From Diprion similis (Eukaryota; Arthropoda; Insecta; Hymenoptera; Diprionidae): a stretch of DNA of 64,000 bases. Under the pieces are notes generated by a model. That model did no database searches. It was not told where the DNA came from and worked only from the letters and a program-made list of their open reading frames with translations. Location: contig NC_060107.1 of the NCBI RefSeq assembly GCF_021155765.1, forward strand, positions 7,501-71,500, given 5' to 3'. Shown in pieces: positions 34,451-47,056 of this stretch; position 1 is the stretch's first letter; the number at the start of each line of letters is the position of its first letter. A program made the translations under genes and the position numbers.

Positions 34451-34674
34451 GCATCGACGCGGTGGCTATGGGGCAGCGGATGAGAAGGCGTCGCGACGTC
34501 GTCGCGGCCGAGAGGAGGAGAAAGAGGAACGAGAACGGCGGTAGGCTAGCGGAGAAGGACGCGTATTACCTACGCGGTGTAACCGTAAGGCAGGAAACGA
34601 ATATGACGCGGGTCGCCGAGCGTGAAACGGTAGTGGCAAACGAAAGTGCGCACCCACGAGAGCTAAAACGATAA
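34451..34674 (+). CDS. Possible GC-rich exon encoding an Arg-rich segment
   Basis: After a good acceptor (ttatttgcag at 34450), a phase-1 frame is open to a TAA at 34674 and reads IDAVAMGQRMRRRRDVVAAE and on; two donors could end it earlier (for example at about 34585). GC and CpG content are well above the flanks. Phase 0, needed to join directly to the exon ending at 25186, meets a stop after ten codons, so a direct splice between the two is not supported unless this is an alternative last exon. No domain is recognised. Confidence 0.2.
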
Positions 34675-37600
34675 GCGGCTATAGACGACTGGCTGCAATT
34701 ACCCGTGCGGGTCGAGTGGCCCGAAACGTGGACGCGATTACGCGATATAATCACTTTAATAACGTAATCATCCGCGTGCACAATGACCACTTATAAGTAC
34801 GTATAGGTATAACCTTCTTGATGACCATTTCATGCGTATAGATCCCAATTATTATATCTGTACGTAATACGTCGTATACATCGTCGTCGTAATCAAATTT
34901 TATACACGATGTGTACGTACATCTACCTGTATGATACGGCTGATTACCTATATACGTGCACGCGCAAGTCTCCCATACATCGTGCAACGTAACTAGCTTG
35001 CGAGGAAACAATTGGTAGATTATAAAAGAAATTAATTTTACACAAATCGGACAATGTGTATACGATTCATCCCGCAAAGTTTGCGACACAATTGCAATGA
35101 ATGGGCGTAGGTGTAACGTGCTTTTTAAGCTCGAGTAACGAAGTAAAAATAAATGGAACAAAAATTGAAAACTCGAACTTTTCGAACAAAAATAATTGCG
35201 TTATTGTACCCCCGCCCCGCCCCGAAAGAAGCGAAATGTCTTTCCTCGGCACAATCCCCGATTGAAAAGAAAGAACCTTACCGTATCGTAGGTGATCGGC
35301 GTTGTTCCTATAACAAACGTCCGCCGTTACAGAACGGAGTCCGTGTATAAAAACGTATTTACCGTATGTTTTCTGCCAACTTGGACATTCTGAATCCTGC
35401 AGCAAGCCTACCCTGCACAGGCGCGTACCGCGCACCCGATTGCGAGCTCCCCGTGTAGGCACTTGAACCGCATTGCGGCATACATGTTATATGTATTATC
35501 CCCTCGAAGCTGATCGCGAGCCTCGCGCACGCCGTGTATGCCTGCAGTGATGGGCCTGCTGTAAGATGCGAAGCGTCCGAATTCATAGAAAACTCACGGT
35601 ATAGGTATATAGGTATAGGTATAGGTATACAGGTATACAAGATCGTTCCATTTGAAAGCACAAAGTAGGTAATCGCGAAATGTCCGAAGGCATACATGTG
35701 TCGGACTATGTATGTATGTTTCGTTAATTTTACGCTCTACTCCCTTCGAAATGTGACAACTTGTATATCATTGCCAAACATCGTCCCGTATTCCTGTTAT
35801 AGGTATACTCATTTTTCCAACAACACGTGTTTATGGTATCATGCTGCCGCTGTTCGACTTTCATCGTCTTCCTAGCACTGTAATAAAAAAAAGAAAAGAT
35901 ACACACCGCGCGCTTTTCGACTAATGAGTTGACATTTTACTCGAACAGGAAATTACCCCCTGCGCCTGTACGTATATATGGTATATTATTCGGGTGATAC
36001 TATACTTGCGTATACAATACATTATTCCCGGTATGGATGTGCGGTGTCTATATAGATATATTATATACCTGTTACGTACAACGATGTATCGCATCAAGGA
36101 CGCTGGATGGTATATATCAGGTATACATCATTTTATATACATACGTGGTCATCCGTCAAACTTGATTAATTATTATTTCTCCAAATAATTTCTTATCCTT
36201 ACGACGAGTATGCAGCAGCTATGCGAATACTCCATACATCGCACATGCTATATAGCTGATTAGTGAAACTAATTTAATTCTGATAATTAAATTATTAATT
36301 AATTTTAATAATTAAAAGTAAAAATTTCGATTTGGTTGTGCAATTTAGTTATGTTATACTGTACGCTAATTGAAGGCCTAAAAAACCTCCAATTTTTTGG
36401 CTCATGGGTCTTACCACTTTCGAGAAAAACGAGGATCAATTCTATCACGTTTTTTCGTCGAACCTTCAATTGTGGCTTTATATGTACTTTTCACCGATTT
36501 ATAACGATCGAAACTTACAAAAAATATACACGGATCTCTTGCTCAATGTGTACGAAACAGATTGAGGGGTGGTTACGGTTCCTACGACGATTAGAAAACA
36601 AATAAAGAGAGTGAATCAGTTGCGGGGTAACGAGTTACCACAGAGTGCCACTAGTCGTACCCCAAGAATATGTACCAGTGTAGGTTTACGGGATTGCCTC
36701 AGGAAAACATGTTTTTTGGCACTGAAAAATTTTATTGTTTTAATTTTTTTGCGTCAAAGAGTAAACATTTGGGAGAATATCCTACAATTTTTAGAATGGG
36801 ATAAAAATCGGATCATCATTGTTTTCGTTACAATATTCCGAAAATCCCGATTTTTCTTTGTACAGGCAGAAATCAATTGAAAATAAATCATGATTTCATT
36901 TTCTTTCGCGCATCGTGAGAGAAAAAAAGTCAGTTGTGCGCACGATCACGGGCGGCGAAGTAACGCGTCAGGTCAAAATCTGTTGGTCTAACGAAATCTT
37001 TAGTACATTTCAAGTGCTGCGTAGGCTTCGTTAATAGTGAAGAACAGTGACATTTTACTAACTCGCGCTGAAAGTGATCTAGGGCGACGGGACTTTCTGG
37101 AAATTGCGATACTGGTATTGCCTATTGGCAGGTATATGGTACAAAGCATGTGGACGTACATATATGTCCCGATGCATCATGTGTATAGGTATATAGTATA
37201 ATGGAATATCTGTATTTAATCCAGCCCTATGTAGATATGCGTTCTTGACTCGGGTGTTTACCTTGTATTTTAATTATTCGTACAGGGGTTGCGGTAGACG
37301 CGTGGGATCGGTACCATAGATATTATTATACGTAGATAGGACCGCATTAACATTACCAGCCAGCTTCGTTGTCGAATTGTAAAGCGTTGGTACATCTGCT
37401 GTAATAACTGTGAAGTGAAGCCGCGCCATCCATACAAATGAGGCACGATTTAATGGTTTCCGTCGTACATGGCGGAAGGTGGTCCGTTTTTAAATTTTGC
37501 TCCACGATCGAAGTACGCAACGTTAACGAGAATACGCGTGTATACGCCCGTACGTGTGCCATATTGTCAATGATCGGTATACCTACGTGAGGAGCAAACC

Positions 37601-37810
37601 AACCGACGTTATATGTGTGTATGTACGTATGTACTATATGTTTTTACGTCGGTGGTGTCGATACGTGTGCGTATGTGTATGTGCGTGCGTGCGCACCTAC
37701 ACACCTATATAATATGTTTAATGTTTATTATACCTATACCTACGCACCTACAGCCATTTGCCTACGTGTGAGTCGATCAGATCCGAATTATCCCGCGTAA
37801 AGGTTCACAG
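34675..37810. other. Gene-free stretch
   Basis: A/T-rich with frequent GTATAC words and a GGTATA-type minisatellite at 35599-35640. ORFs on both strands at 34751-35697 lack motifs. An A/T palindromic patch lies at 36267-36320. Confidence 0.3.
35599..35640. repeat. GGTATA minisatellite
   Basis: Six or so units of ggtata or ggtatac in tandem. Confidence 0.8.
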
Positions 37811-37919
37811 CGTACACATGCGGAAATTGATTCTGCGATAGCTGATTTCTCTCCTTAGTCAATTATGTTAGCAATGGAGAATAATTAACTGTCGCAGAAT
37901 CAATTTCCGCATGCGTACG
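37811..37919. mobile_element. 109-bp MITE
   Basis: Arms of about 35 bp, nearly perfect: CATGCGGAAATTGATTCTGC on the left and its complement on the right, with a short loop. Non-coding. Confidence 0.85.
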
Positions 37920-38349
37920 TGTAGATTTTCGCACCTGTGTTCAAGTATATATGGTGCGGGTATCGGTTCCTATTCGAACCGATGATTTCGCAAAATGCCA
38001 AGGGCTGATTGTGGGTGATTTTTGATCACGATTGATCGCAGCCGGTCGCTGCTACCGGGAGCATGCGATTATGGTAGTCACCCGATTTTGTCGACGGATT
38101 TTTATTTGCTCTGAGATCAACTGCTATCAACCCGGTTGGATTATTGAAAATCAGTTTAAATATGTCTTACCCTCGCCTGAGATCATTTCGGTTTGCAGTG
38201 TAAGAAGCACCGCTGCATGGTTTATATCATAGGAAGCCAATAGGATACGGGTATGTTGAGGCAACAAAAGAGCTAGTGGTACAACACTTATGTTTTCGTA
38301 AAATACCGGTTCGATTTGAAGAAAATTTATATAAATACGACCGGTCTGA

Positions 38350-38526
38350 TGTCACGAAGTGCGCTCTGGTCAGCTAAGACCGTTAGATTATCATACGAAC
38401 TGATAATTGAATAGTTTCCTAAACACAACAGCAAAGACCGTCTTACAGCGAAATAAATATATGAAAAATCTGTATCACATATATTTATCCAGCCGTAGCT
38501 AACCAGAGCGAACTTTGTGACAATAG
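38350..38526. repeat. Inverted repeat, ~32-bp arms
   Basis: tgtcacgaagtgcgctctgg (from 38350) is matched in inverted form by ccagagcgaactttgtgaca (to 38523). Probably a small fold-back element. Confidence 0.65.
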
Positions 38527-38667
38527 CTGCACGATCAATTTACTACCAAATAGTATTCTAAATTGATTCGAAGTTTGAATAAGAAAGAAAATCCCGAATT
38601 TCGTAAATATTTTTAAATCGTGCTCAAAAAACTTTGACCCCACGCGTACACACATGTGTTTCGGTAT

Positions 38668-39170
38668 AGAGAGAGAGAGAGAGAGAGAGAAGCATTTATT
38701 CAAAATATCCTGGAGCAATATGCCCCCTAAGGACAACATACATGTATCAACAAAAATAGAATAGTACTCTCGATGAGAAAGACATGTAGAGTGCGAATAA
38801 TACATTAATTAAACCTAAATTAAACCTAAACCCCTTAAGTAACACTATGCTAATTGTTATAACATTACTAAAACTAGTCAACTTTAAGCTAATCCTACTA
38901 TTTACATGCATGTATATGCTGTTTTTGGAGTTTTGTATTGTATTTGTATTGGCATATAATCGTATTAGATAAGATTAAGTATGTGTAGTTCAGTTAAGAG
39001 TAATCAGTCTGGCTGGCTAAGTATTCTTTCAGTTTGAGTTTAAAGGCATTTAAAGAAGATGATTCCCGAATACAAGTCGGCAATGAGTTCCATAAGGAAC
39101 AGGCAGATATAAGAAATGATCTCTTGGAACGCGGCTGTACGATGCACAGGAATAAATAGATCGTTTGGGT
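38668..39170 (-). mobile_element. LINE 3' fragment (second family) with GA/TC tail
   Basis: On the minus strand the fragment opens with RSKRSFLISACSLWNSLPT and continues to KLKLKEYL, the post-RT tail of a Jockey/CR1-type element. A 3' UTR follows with gtccttagggggcatattg, then a (TC)n tail at 38668-38690. It is 5'-truncated and its truncated end abuts the (TATC)n tail of the LINE at 39246-40880, so the two stand head to tail. Confidence 0.75.
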
Positions 39171-39172
39171 TG

Positions 39173-39185
39173 GATAGATAGATAT

Positions 39186-39245
<60 letters not shown>
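39173..39245. repeat. (GATA)n microsatellite, LINE tail
   Basis: About 18 units of GATA on plus (TATC on minus), with a small interruption near 39183. It follows the 3' UTR of the adjacent minus-strand LINE and is read as its tail. Confidence 0.9.
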
Positions 39246-40880
39246 GTAACTATTTGATCCTGGAGCCAAAGCTCCCTCAGGACCATGATCAATGAATAAG
39301 TCACGAATTTACAAGTATACATACAATTAGGACACTGTTTGTATTACATATTAATTGAATGAAAAAATAATGAAGATTAGCAACAGTAATTACATTAATC
39401 TTGACTCTGCAAGAAAAGAATTTAAACAACCATTACGAAATACATCAAAATTATCTATTGCCGTTATTTCGGCTAGCAAAGAATTCCAAATACGTATCTC
39501 ATGAATTAGAAACGATTTTTCATACATACTGCAATTAAATCGCAGTAAACGTAAATATATAGTCATGTCTAATGTCACCTCTTCGCAACGCAATTGGCAA
39601 AAACTCCAGCTTCGATCTAAATAATTGCCGATAACTCAGCCGAATTTCTTTATTGAATAAACAGGATATAGAGAAATCTCTTCTTGCTCCGAGTTTCGAC
39701 CAACCTAACCTTTTATAATATGTAGTGACATGCGCAAACGTTGATCTTACGCTGCCATCTTAAGCTGCAATTTATTTGAAATATTCGTGTAGGCAGCAGT
39801 GGCGTAACTATACTGTTCAAGGCCCGTGGCAAATGAATCGGATGGGGCCCTTTTCCACCCAATATAAAGAAGGTCAACCAATGTTAAAGTTCTTTTTTCA
39901 TTTTATAATGAATCAGTACGTGAAGTAGGTACATAAAACGTCATTATAATTAGTGGATTTACTAATAACTTTTAATTTGAAGATCGTACTGGATTCAAAT
40001 CATAATTTTAGTTTAAGTACATAATGTTTATAATTAAAATTTCTTTTTCCGGGCTTCATCAAAGTTCATATTTCAGGCCATGGAATGTTCGATGGATAGA
40101 ATAGCCAAATTGCGTAACCTTTCTTGTCCTATAGAATTTCTTATCTACCGGATACGTTCTCAAACTGACTGGGTGATATCTTTTCCAACAAATGCATTGT
40201 AATTTTGATACATTTTTTGTTTAATTTGTGTAAGCACGTGTAGATAACTTAAATTAATTGAAGATAAAACTAATAAATTTTACTAAATGTTGTGATTCCC
40301 CTGTGCCCACGGCTGGGGGCCCGTGGCATTTTGCCCGTCCTGCCACCCTATTGTTACACCACTGGTAGGCAGTATAGCAGTAGTGAAAAATCGAAAAAAT
40401 TAAAGTCGTAACTAACTTTACACGCAATTGCTCGTTAAAAATTTCATTATTAACTTTTAGTTGCACCATAGTCTGTAATGCACAGTTACATAAGCCCACC
40501 ACTTGATTTTCCCATCTAAAAGTATTGTCAATCATTACACCCAAATATTCAAGAAATGTTACATACGGGATAACACAGTCATTCCCAACAATACTTTCTG
40601 CATATTTGCAAGCATCACTGCTCACTTTTGGCCTGCTGCCGAATATAATAGCTCTGGTCTTCGAAGAATTTAATTTCCAACAGTTCAAATTACACCATTC
40701 TGCCGGAACTACTTCAGTAGACAACGACTTATTAAATAACTCCCTAATTAGCGGCAATACAAATGGCAATGCGCGTTTGTATGCTTTGATAGAGAAATTG
40801 TGTGGGCTTTCTGGATTTGGCGTTGATCGCATTATTTTTGACAGTATTCGAATCGGGTTCTGAAAAACTACAGTATACGT
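39246..40880 (-). mobile_element. Degenerate non-LTR retrotransposon (LINE)
   Basis: From 40832 leftward the minus strand reads a reverse-transcriptase fragment: FVLPLIRELFNKSL, then LNSSKTRAIIFGSR, LEYLGVMIDNTF and LIFSIFHYCYTAY, all Jockey/CR1-type signatures. The segment between VVPAEW and LNSSKT, where the catalytic YADD box should lie, is deleted. After an inserted hAT-like element the reading resumes (LGWSKLGARRDF), with frameshifts, to the tail RIWNSLLAEI (39390-39593). The 3' UTR has ggtcctgagggagctttgg and ends in the (TATC)n run. Dead copy. Confidence 0.85.
39797..40364. mobile_element. hAT-like non-autonomous transposon with 8-bp TSD
   Basis: Inverted ends CAGTGGCGTAAC and GTTACACCACTG (11 of 12 paired). 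It is flanked by a perfect direct repeat GTAGGCAG at 39789-39796 and 40365-40372. An 8-bp target duplication with CAGTGG ends is typical of the hAT superfamily. The 568-bp body has sub-terminal ggcccgtggc on both sides and no transposase ORF. It interrupts the LINE at 39246-40880. Confidence 0.93.
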
Positions 40881-43300
40881 TAACTACTATTGCTAAATAA
40901 TGAAATATCAGCTAATACATCAACATTAGACACGTCTAGTGAGCAGCCAGGTGACTGTATAAAATATCATTCAAATCCACTCTCATCACTGTCTGCGTGT
41001 CTCCGACGTTTTACCGAGCCCAGTTTTTTCAAATCATTCCACATAGCCCGTGAGTTCTTTGCATTACTTAGTTGCTGATCGAAGTGTCGCTTCTCTTCTT
41101 CACTCTTATATTCGCTGCTTCACTAAACGCCACACACTTGAATATTTCTTGTAGGCGTAACCAGAGTTGGTCGCAACCGCTTTGGAGATCCTTAATTTGA
41201 TTAACTTCATTAATAAGTGTAGTAAATTAGTAAAAGTCGGTACTTTAGTAACGACTGGTCGCACAAAAGTTGGCTGTGTCAGACTAGCCAAGCGAAACCA
41301 TTCATTTCAGTGGAATAAACGTTCGGTTGAAGTATGAAGGTGATACTTCCTGCTGTAACTTCACGACCATGTTTTTACTGTATAAATTATACGTAATACA
41401 TATAATCAAAATTTCCTTGGTGCAAACTGAAATATGAACTACAGAATTTATTCAACAATACAATGTGTTGGTAATCACATTAACTAGCGAGGCTGATAAG
41501 CGTACTTCTTTACACATTTTCATAAGTTTGACATCTTTCTTCTTTACCTAGATCACTGTAAGCTTTTTGAAAAGACGTATAAATACGTTACGTAACTCAC
41601 GTTTTATACCCTGTCCAGAGTTGCCTGTCAACAGCTTGCGATAAACGGCGGCCATTAATATTCTGGCTGTATCTGCGAGTAAGGAAATTATTATAAAGAA
41701 CATGCGCAGGCGCATCTATTTATAACATATTCCTGATTCAAAACGAATATAATAATTCGCTGATTGAGGTAAAAAAAATTTCATAGAAATCTTCCCAAAT
41801 TACCAGTTATTGAAAGCACCTACATTAAAGTTTACTCACGGGGTATAAACGAACTGAAAATAAACGCGTCTGTTTTTAAAGAATGGACCACTGTGCTCGA
41901 ATGGAGTAAGTATTTCTTGGAAAGGGATAAACATTTATTTCGAACGAAAAAATTTCTTACTTTTGAATAAATATTTTTCAAATGTAAAACTTTATTGAAT
42001 TAAAGTAAATCTTTTCTCCGGCTGTGTATGAATTATTACATTTCCATCTATAAGAGAACGGTCAATTATTTTGATAATAAACAGGTGCTCGTCAAGTATC
42101 CTGCATATAAATGAAATGGGAAACGACCAACGAGTCCGGAGCGAGAGATGAAACTGAAGTTGGAAGGCAAACGGTCGTGTCAGGTATTTTCTTTCCGGTA
42201 TTTCAAACTGGATAACAAAAGGGTTGCAGACTGCACGGATGGAAGCTGGTCACTCCTCAACCCTTAGCGTGGGACTTGTTGTTAATACGTACAACTTGAA
42301 ATTACGAATGAGTTCAGGCGTGCGCTAGCGCGCTCGTATGCGTGTATGTGCGCGCGACAGCGAGGCTTGTATGACGTCATATCATCGGGAAACAAGTAGG
42401 TATTAATTCGGGAAGCTTACAAAATCTGTATCGAGGTTTCATACGTACGAAATCAAGTTTTTTGAAACCCCAGACCAATATCCGACTGATTCCTATATTT
42501 CCAAGGAAACATTGTGTCTCTGCGAACAGATTTTACAACAACAGAATAAAACTTTGGTCCGAGCATACGGATTATGGAATTTGTTTTTAATTTACCGGTT
42601 GTACGTTTAGCGAACACACAAAGCCCTTCCAGTCGTAAGAAATAATTATGGGCGCGAAAATACACAGGTACTGGGTTCGTATTTGGAATTGTTCAGTACG
42701 ACCGTGGCATCTGAGGCAAGTTTGAGAGGTTTGCAATCTTATTAATAGTGGTTATACATATGATACAGCGGTCAGCGGCGGGCGGGCAGGCGGGCAGGCT
42801 CATAGGATAGGTCCGCAGAGGTCGCGCGGCGCGTGCTCAAGGTTCGCCCCCCGGGCTGAGCGCGGTCTAACGGGACTCCGGGTCCGAGTAATTTCCGAGA
42901 TAGAATTGGTAGAGGAGAGGAAGGATGACGCAGGGAGAGTGTAAGGACGAACAGAGACGGACAGATGTATAGGTGAGCGTGCAAGAGGTAGCACGAGAGG
43001 AACGAGAGCGACGAGGAAGAGAAGTACCTAGGCGGCGGCGGCACGCGGCAACTTCCGACAAGCTAGCTAGCCTTTTCTACAAACTTTGGGAGTCTCTCTG
43101 TGACTCGCGTGTGCAACGCTGACATCATCGTCATGATTTGCCGTGTATCTACGAACCGACAACTCTGACCCAACGGTGAAAATGACAACCCGCTCGCGGC
43201 CCGCGGATCTGATCAGATCTGATGCACTATATTCGCGGCCGAAACTCTTGCTCGACGGATATCTGAATTTGTTGCGAATTTCTTTCGTAGGCATCGTTAC
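40881..43300. other. Gene-free stretch with a GC-rich patch
   Basis: No supported exon. Positions 42775-43060 are GC-rich (gcgggcaggcgggcag), with ORFs in three minus-strand frames and no domain. It may be a promoter for an unseen transcript. Confidence 0.3.
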
Positions 43301-43309
43301 GGTAGGTAC

Positions 43310-43640
43310 AGCGCCGGTTTGAGGTCGGCCAAACGTTGGCGCAAGGATATAGCATTGTGCGATATCGAAATTGAAGCGATGCTGGTCCAACGTTAGCTCG
43401 ATGATACTTGCATTCTCGAACCGTGGCTAACTATACACAATACGTCATAATTACATTTCGCTGATATTGCCCAACCGTCGCTTGCCACAATTCCGCCAAC
43501 GATGGGCCAACGTAATATCGACGGTGGTCGAGCGTTGGCGCAACTATACGGCACTAGACCGTCGCCGTCGCGTCCGCGTCGGTAGGCTGCGGAGCCAGCG
43601 GGCCAATGATGGCCCAATTGTACAGCGATTATAGGAACCG
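43310..43640. repeat. Degenerate GTTGGCGCAA / GGGCCAACG repeats
   Basis: The words cgttggcgcaa (43335 and 43531), ggtccaacgtt (43384), cgccaacgatgggccaacg (43495) and gggccaatgatggcccaat recur at irregular spacing. They fill much of the 176-codon minus-strand ORF 43393-43923, which I therefore do not call as a gene. Confidence 0.5.
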
Positions 43641-43849
43641 CACGCCAGGGCGTTGTGAGTTGGCTTCCACCGTGAATCCTCACGCTGTAATGCAATCGTA
43701 CTTGATGAACTGGCCTCTCACCCTGCCGTTCTTTAATTCCGTCCATGCCGTTAGCGCTACACCTCCGCCGCGCGAACACGTCTATGGTCATTGTCAATGG
43801 TATGCGTGCATTCACGGTGTACAAATATAAGTCACACAGATGTTCAAAC

Positions 43850-44075
43850 TGTCCAGGTACACGTGCTCGCAGTGATTCTGAAATGGGTAATTTTCTGGAC
43901 ACGTTGGTTGCACTAACACCCATTAATTGAATTACGTATTGTTGGGGTATTTTTTATTCGCTGCCTAGCATTGGAGGCACTGTGGGCTGATTCTCCATTG
44001 CGAAAGTAACGGACGTGTCCAAAAAATTAACCATTTTATAATGACTGCGGGCATGTATACCGTGTAAACGTGATA
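43850..44075. repeat. Inverted repeat, ~60-bp arms
   Basis: gggtaattttctggacacgt on the left is matched by acgtgtccaaaaaattaacc on the right, with more diverged matches outward. Probably a decayed MITE. Confidence 0.6.
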
Positions 44076-44099
44076 TCTACGTACGTGTACACGCACAGC

Positions 44100-44720
44100 A
44101 GGGTGTTTCGGAATAGCGCTATCAAACTTTGAGAATTTTGAAGGGTTGCAAGGCCGAGAATTTTTTGATAAGCAACGCTGCCCCCGCGCTTTCGCGGTAC
44201 AGGCCGTCAAAGGGGTTGCGAGCTGACCCATGCTGTCGGGCAACTTACGTGACATCGGACCACGTGTTATTCAGTTGTGACGTCTTGTACTCGCGAATAT
44301 AGCGAATTACCTATACTTTCGCGCAGCTTGCCGATATTGATTCGATATAACAAAAAGTGCTGTATAATTCGAGGGTACAAGGCTGCGCGTCATTGCCTGC
44401 GAAAAGATTTCCGAATAGACGTCACCCCTGGTTTCATATTTTCAGCACAGTCTGATTGCGGGAGACGGAATACCTGAAACCGAATAAACGGAATTGTGGT
44501 GCGAGCAGGCATGCGTGGACGGTAGGATTCGAAGAGAATATACTCGATCTCGTGGCTGCGAAGCCTATATATATATTTGCGGGTATCTGTTTCCAAGCCC
44601 TTTGACGGCCTTTACGGCCGAAACGGGGTCGTCCGCGACGATGGATTTGCTTATCAAAAATTTAGTCTCCGCAACCCTTACAACCTCTTACAGTTTGGCA
44701 CCACTGTTTTAAAAGACCCT
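44100..44720. mobile_element. Fold-back MITE, AGGGTG family, copy 2
   Basis: Ends AGGGTGTTTCGG and, complemented, AGGGTCTTTTAA. Arms share agggttgc, ttttttgataagcaa and ggccgtcaaagg. The centre is unrelated DNA. Non-coding. Confidence 0.7.
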
Positions 44721-44881
44721 GCAATATGTGCAATTGTTCCACGCGTGTGTCTGTACACGTGCATGGAGGTAGCAGGTGGGCTTTCGTAGCGGTATTCTCA
44801 CTGAAATCACAGACTTACGAGATAGATTGATTGTGAGCGCTCTTACGAGCCGCTTGAAGCCGACATTTGAAGGATAGAAAT

Positions 44882-45052
44882 ATGCCGGGAGTACTCCTCT
44901 CTCTGGCTGGCTATATTTCTGGTGGGTATCGAGGTGGTAGAGGAGAATGAGGAGAAATCACGCGCCTATGTCTATGGCTGTTTCACTTCCATTGGCCCCT
45001 TGTCTCTCTCACCATGACGCCGATTGAGAATAGAGAGGAGTACTCCCGGCAT
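44882..45052. mobile_element. 171-bp fold-back element
   Basis: Arms ATGCCGGGAGTACTCCTCTC and its complement, perfect over at least 22 bp, around a GA/CT-rich core. Confidence 0.75.
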
Positions 45053-45557
45053 CGAGCTCGGCATATCTCTTTCCTGTGTATGTTAGCTTCGGTGCCTCTT
45101 GCGGGAGCGCTCGGTTTATCCTTTAAGTCTATGACTGGAATATACGCTAAATGGAATGTGCACAATCCCATCTTGAGTGTGCCGCTTTGACGTGACCTTG
45201 AGTTAACCCCACTCTCGATCTACAGTCACCTACAAATATAAAGCCTTGTCTCGAATTCATGGAATGAAACGCACGCTAGATCGAATTCAGGCATAGCGTT
45301 GCGTTACAGTTAATATAGAATATGAGTATTGGTTGAATTCCAACCGTATTATTTCTGTAAAGATTATGGCATAACTCGTACATATATATTTCATAAATCA
45401 TTGAGTGTTCGACTTACTTCTTGATACTTCTGCATTTTTTCGCCCGCGCGCGCGCAGTGAATTAGAAAGAGGCAAAGTCGCTATCTAAACCCTAATAGTC
45501 GCTATCTCTTGACGGTGAAGTGTACGTGGTGCATGTTCCAGGTAGAGTATAGGTACC

Positions 45558-45753
45558 GAGAGTCTCACTTGAAAGTGCCAACTCCGAGCCACGCGTCACC
45601 GTCATACAGCGCCACGCATGCACGGTTCACGTCCCGGCATTTGTCCGCTGCGCTCGGCTCTGGTCACGTAGAAGTTAGGCGTGTGTTGCAGTGTGTTGGC
45701 GCTGTATGGCGGTGACGCGTGGCTCGGGGTTTGCACTTTCGAGTGATACTCAC
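45558..45753. mobile_element. 196-bp MITE
   Basis: Arms of about 65 bp share gaaagtgc, ccgagccacgcgtcaccg and atacagcgcca, with about 85-90% pairing. Non-coding. Confidence 0.88.
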
Positions 45754-46154
45754 ATCAGCATTTCAGAGTCCACAAACTCGCCTGGCACCCTGGCATACCC
45801 CACGTAAGCTTTCATGCCTCCCGTTTTGCGAACCCATGACGGACATGCGCGGTAAGTGTGAGGCGTTGAGAGGAAATTATATACCCGCTCTATTGGCGTT
45901 CAATCACGGTTAACCGAGATCTGATCGCTGGGTTTTGAAAAAAAAAAAATTTCTTCCGATGTAGTTTTTTTTTTATCATCCTCCCAAATACGAAGTCTAC
46001 AACGCATTGTTTTTGGGAAGTTCACGGAGCGACCGATTTACAATCAGTACTGATCACTCTACAAATTAGTAAATCGGCGACAATCACGACGTTTCGTATA
46101 CTAGTGCTAAAATTACAGAGCTCACTGCCAACCTTTTTCTCACCTCTTCTGACA

Positions 46155-46386
46155 TACAGGGCGAGTCACCCGATGTGTCGAGAATAGGAGGAGCTTAGTT
46201 ATCGCGAAGTCTGCCCCTCCAGCCAATCAGATAAGTTATGGGATCCCTCGAGATCAATACCACTCTGACGTGATTACCTTTACTAGTAAGACTGTTGATA
46301 GTACGTGGCGCTATGAATTGTGTGCGTGACTCCGTGTGTCAGATAACATCCTCTCATCCTCAGCAGATCAAGTGAGTCACCTTGTA
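46155..46386. mobile_element. 232-bp MITE with short inverted ends
   Basis: Left end TACAGGGCGAGTCACCCGAT; right end, complemented, TACAAGGTGACTCACTTGAT. The body is non-coding. Confidence 0.65.
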
Positions 46387-46744
46387 TATAGCTTCTCAGT
46401 ACGAATACATGCGTAGTCTTGTCGGTCTTATCTCATTTTGAGTAGGAATCAATTGTACGTGGATATGTAGGAACTGGTATAAGGTTGTAAGCACCATTAT
46501 ATGACTTTTTCCATTTTGTAACGGCAAAAGGTCGAATGATTTTTTGTTTCTGGTATTTAGGCTAAAAAGACGAAAATTCGTTCAGAAACGTTGAAATTTA
46601 TTTTAGATTCTTGAGCTGGAGAGCTCATTTTTTGAGAGAATCTTTTTTCCGTCAAACACTGACGTTCAGTGGGTATAGAGAAAAAAAATTTTCTTGCTTG
46701 AACCACCCTACTGTATATATGTATGTATACATATATTGTTACAA

Positions 46745-46990
46745 AGGGTGAAATCACGCGTTAATTACCCGTGTTGCCCTCTTTCTAATGTTCTAGTAGC
46801 CATCTGTAACTGTAAGCTTTCATTTGTCACCAAATGAATAAGGTTGCTGCGTCAAGCCGGCAACATGATTATTTGAAAAACAGTCAATCTCCAGACTTGA
46901 AACGGAGAACCTCGTACTAAATATATTGACTTTGCATAATTCTTGTTGAGAGACTTCCTTGACTCGACGCTCACTCATTTCGGCCGGAGA
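46745..46990. repeat. Dispersed ~240-bp repeat, copy 1
   Basis: Begins gggtgaaatcac and contains aataaggttgctgcgtcaa and aaaacagtc. The most diverged of three copies in the same orientation; the others are at 52750-52985 and 55738-55970. Confidence 0.7.
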
Positions 46991-47056
46991 AACCATTGAT
47001 TTTCTCATTCTATTCGTAGATTCCTCCGTTGTAACAATACATCTATATATGTATAT

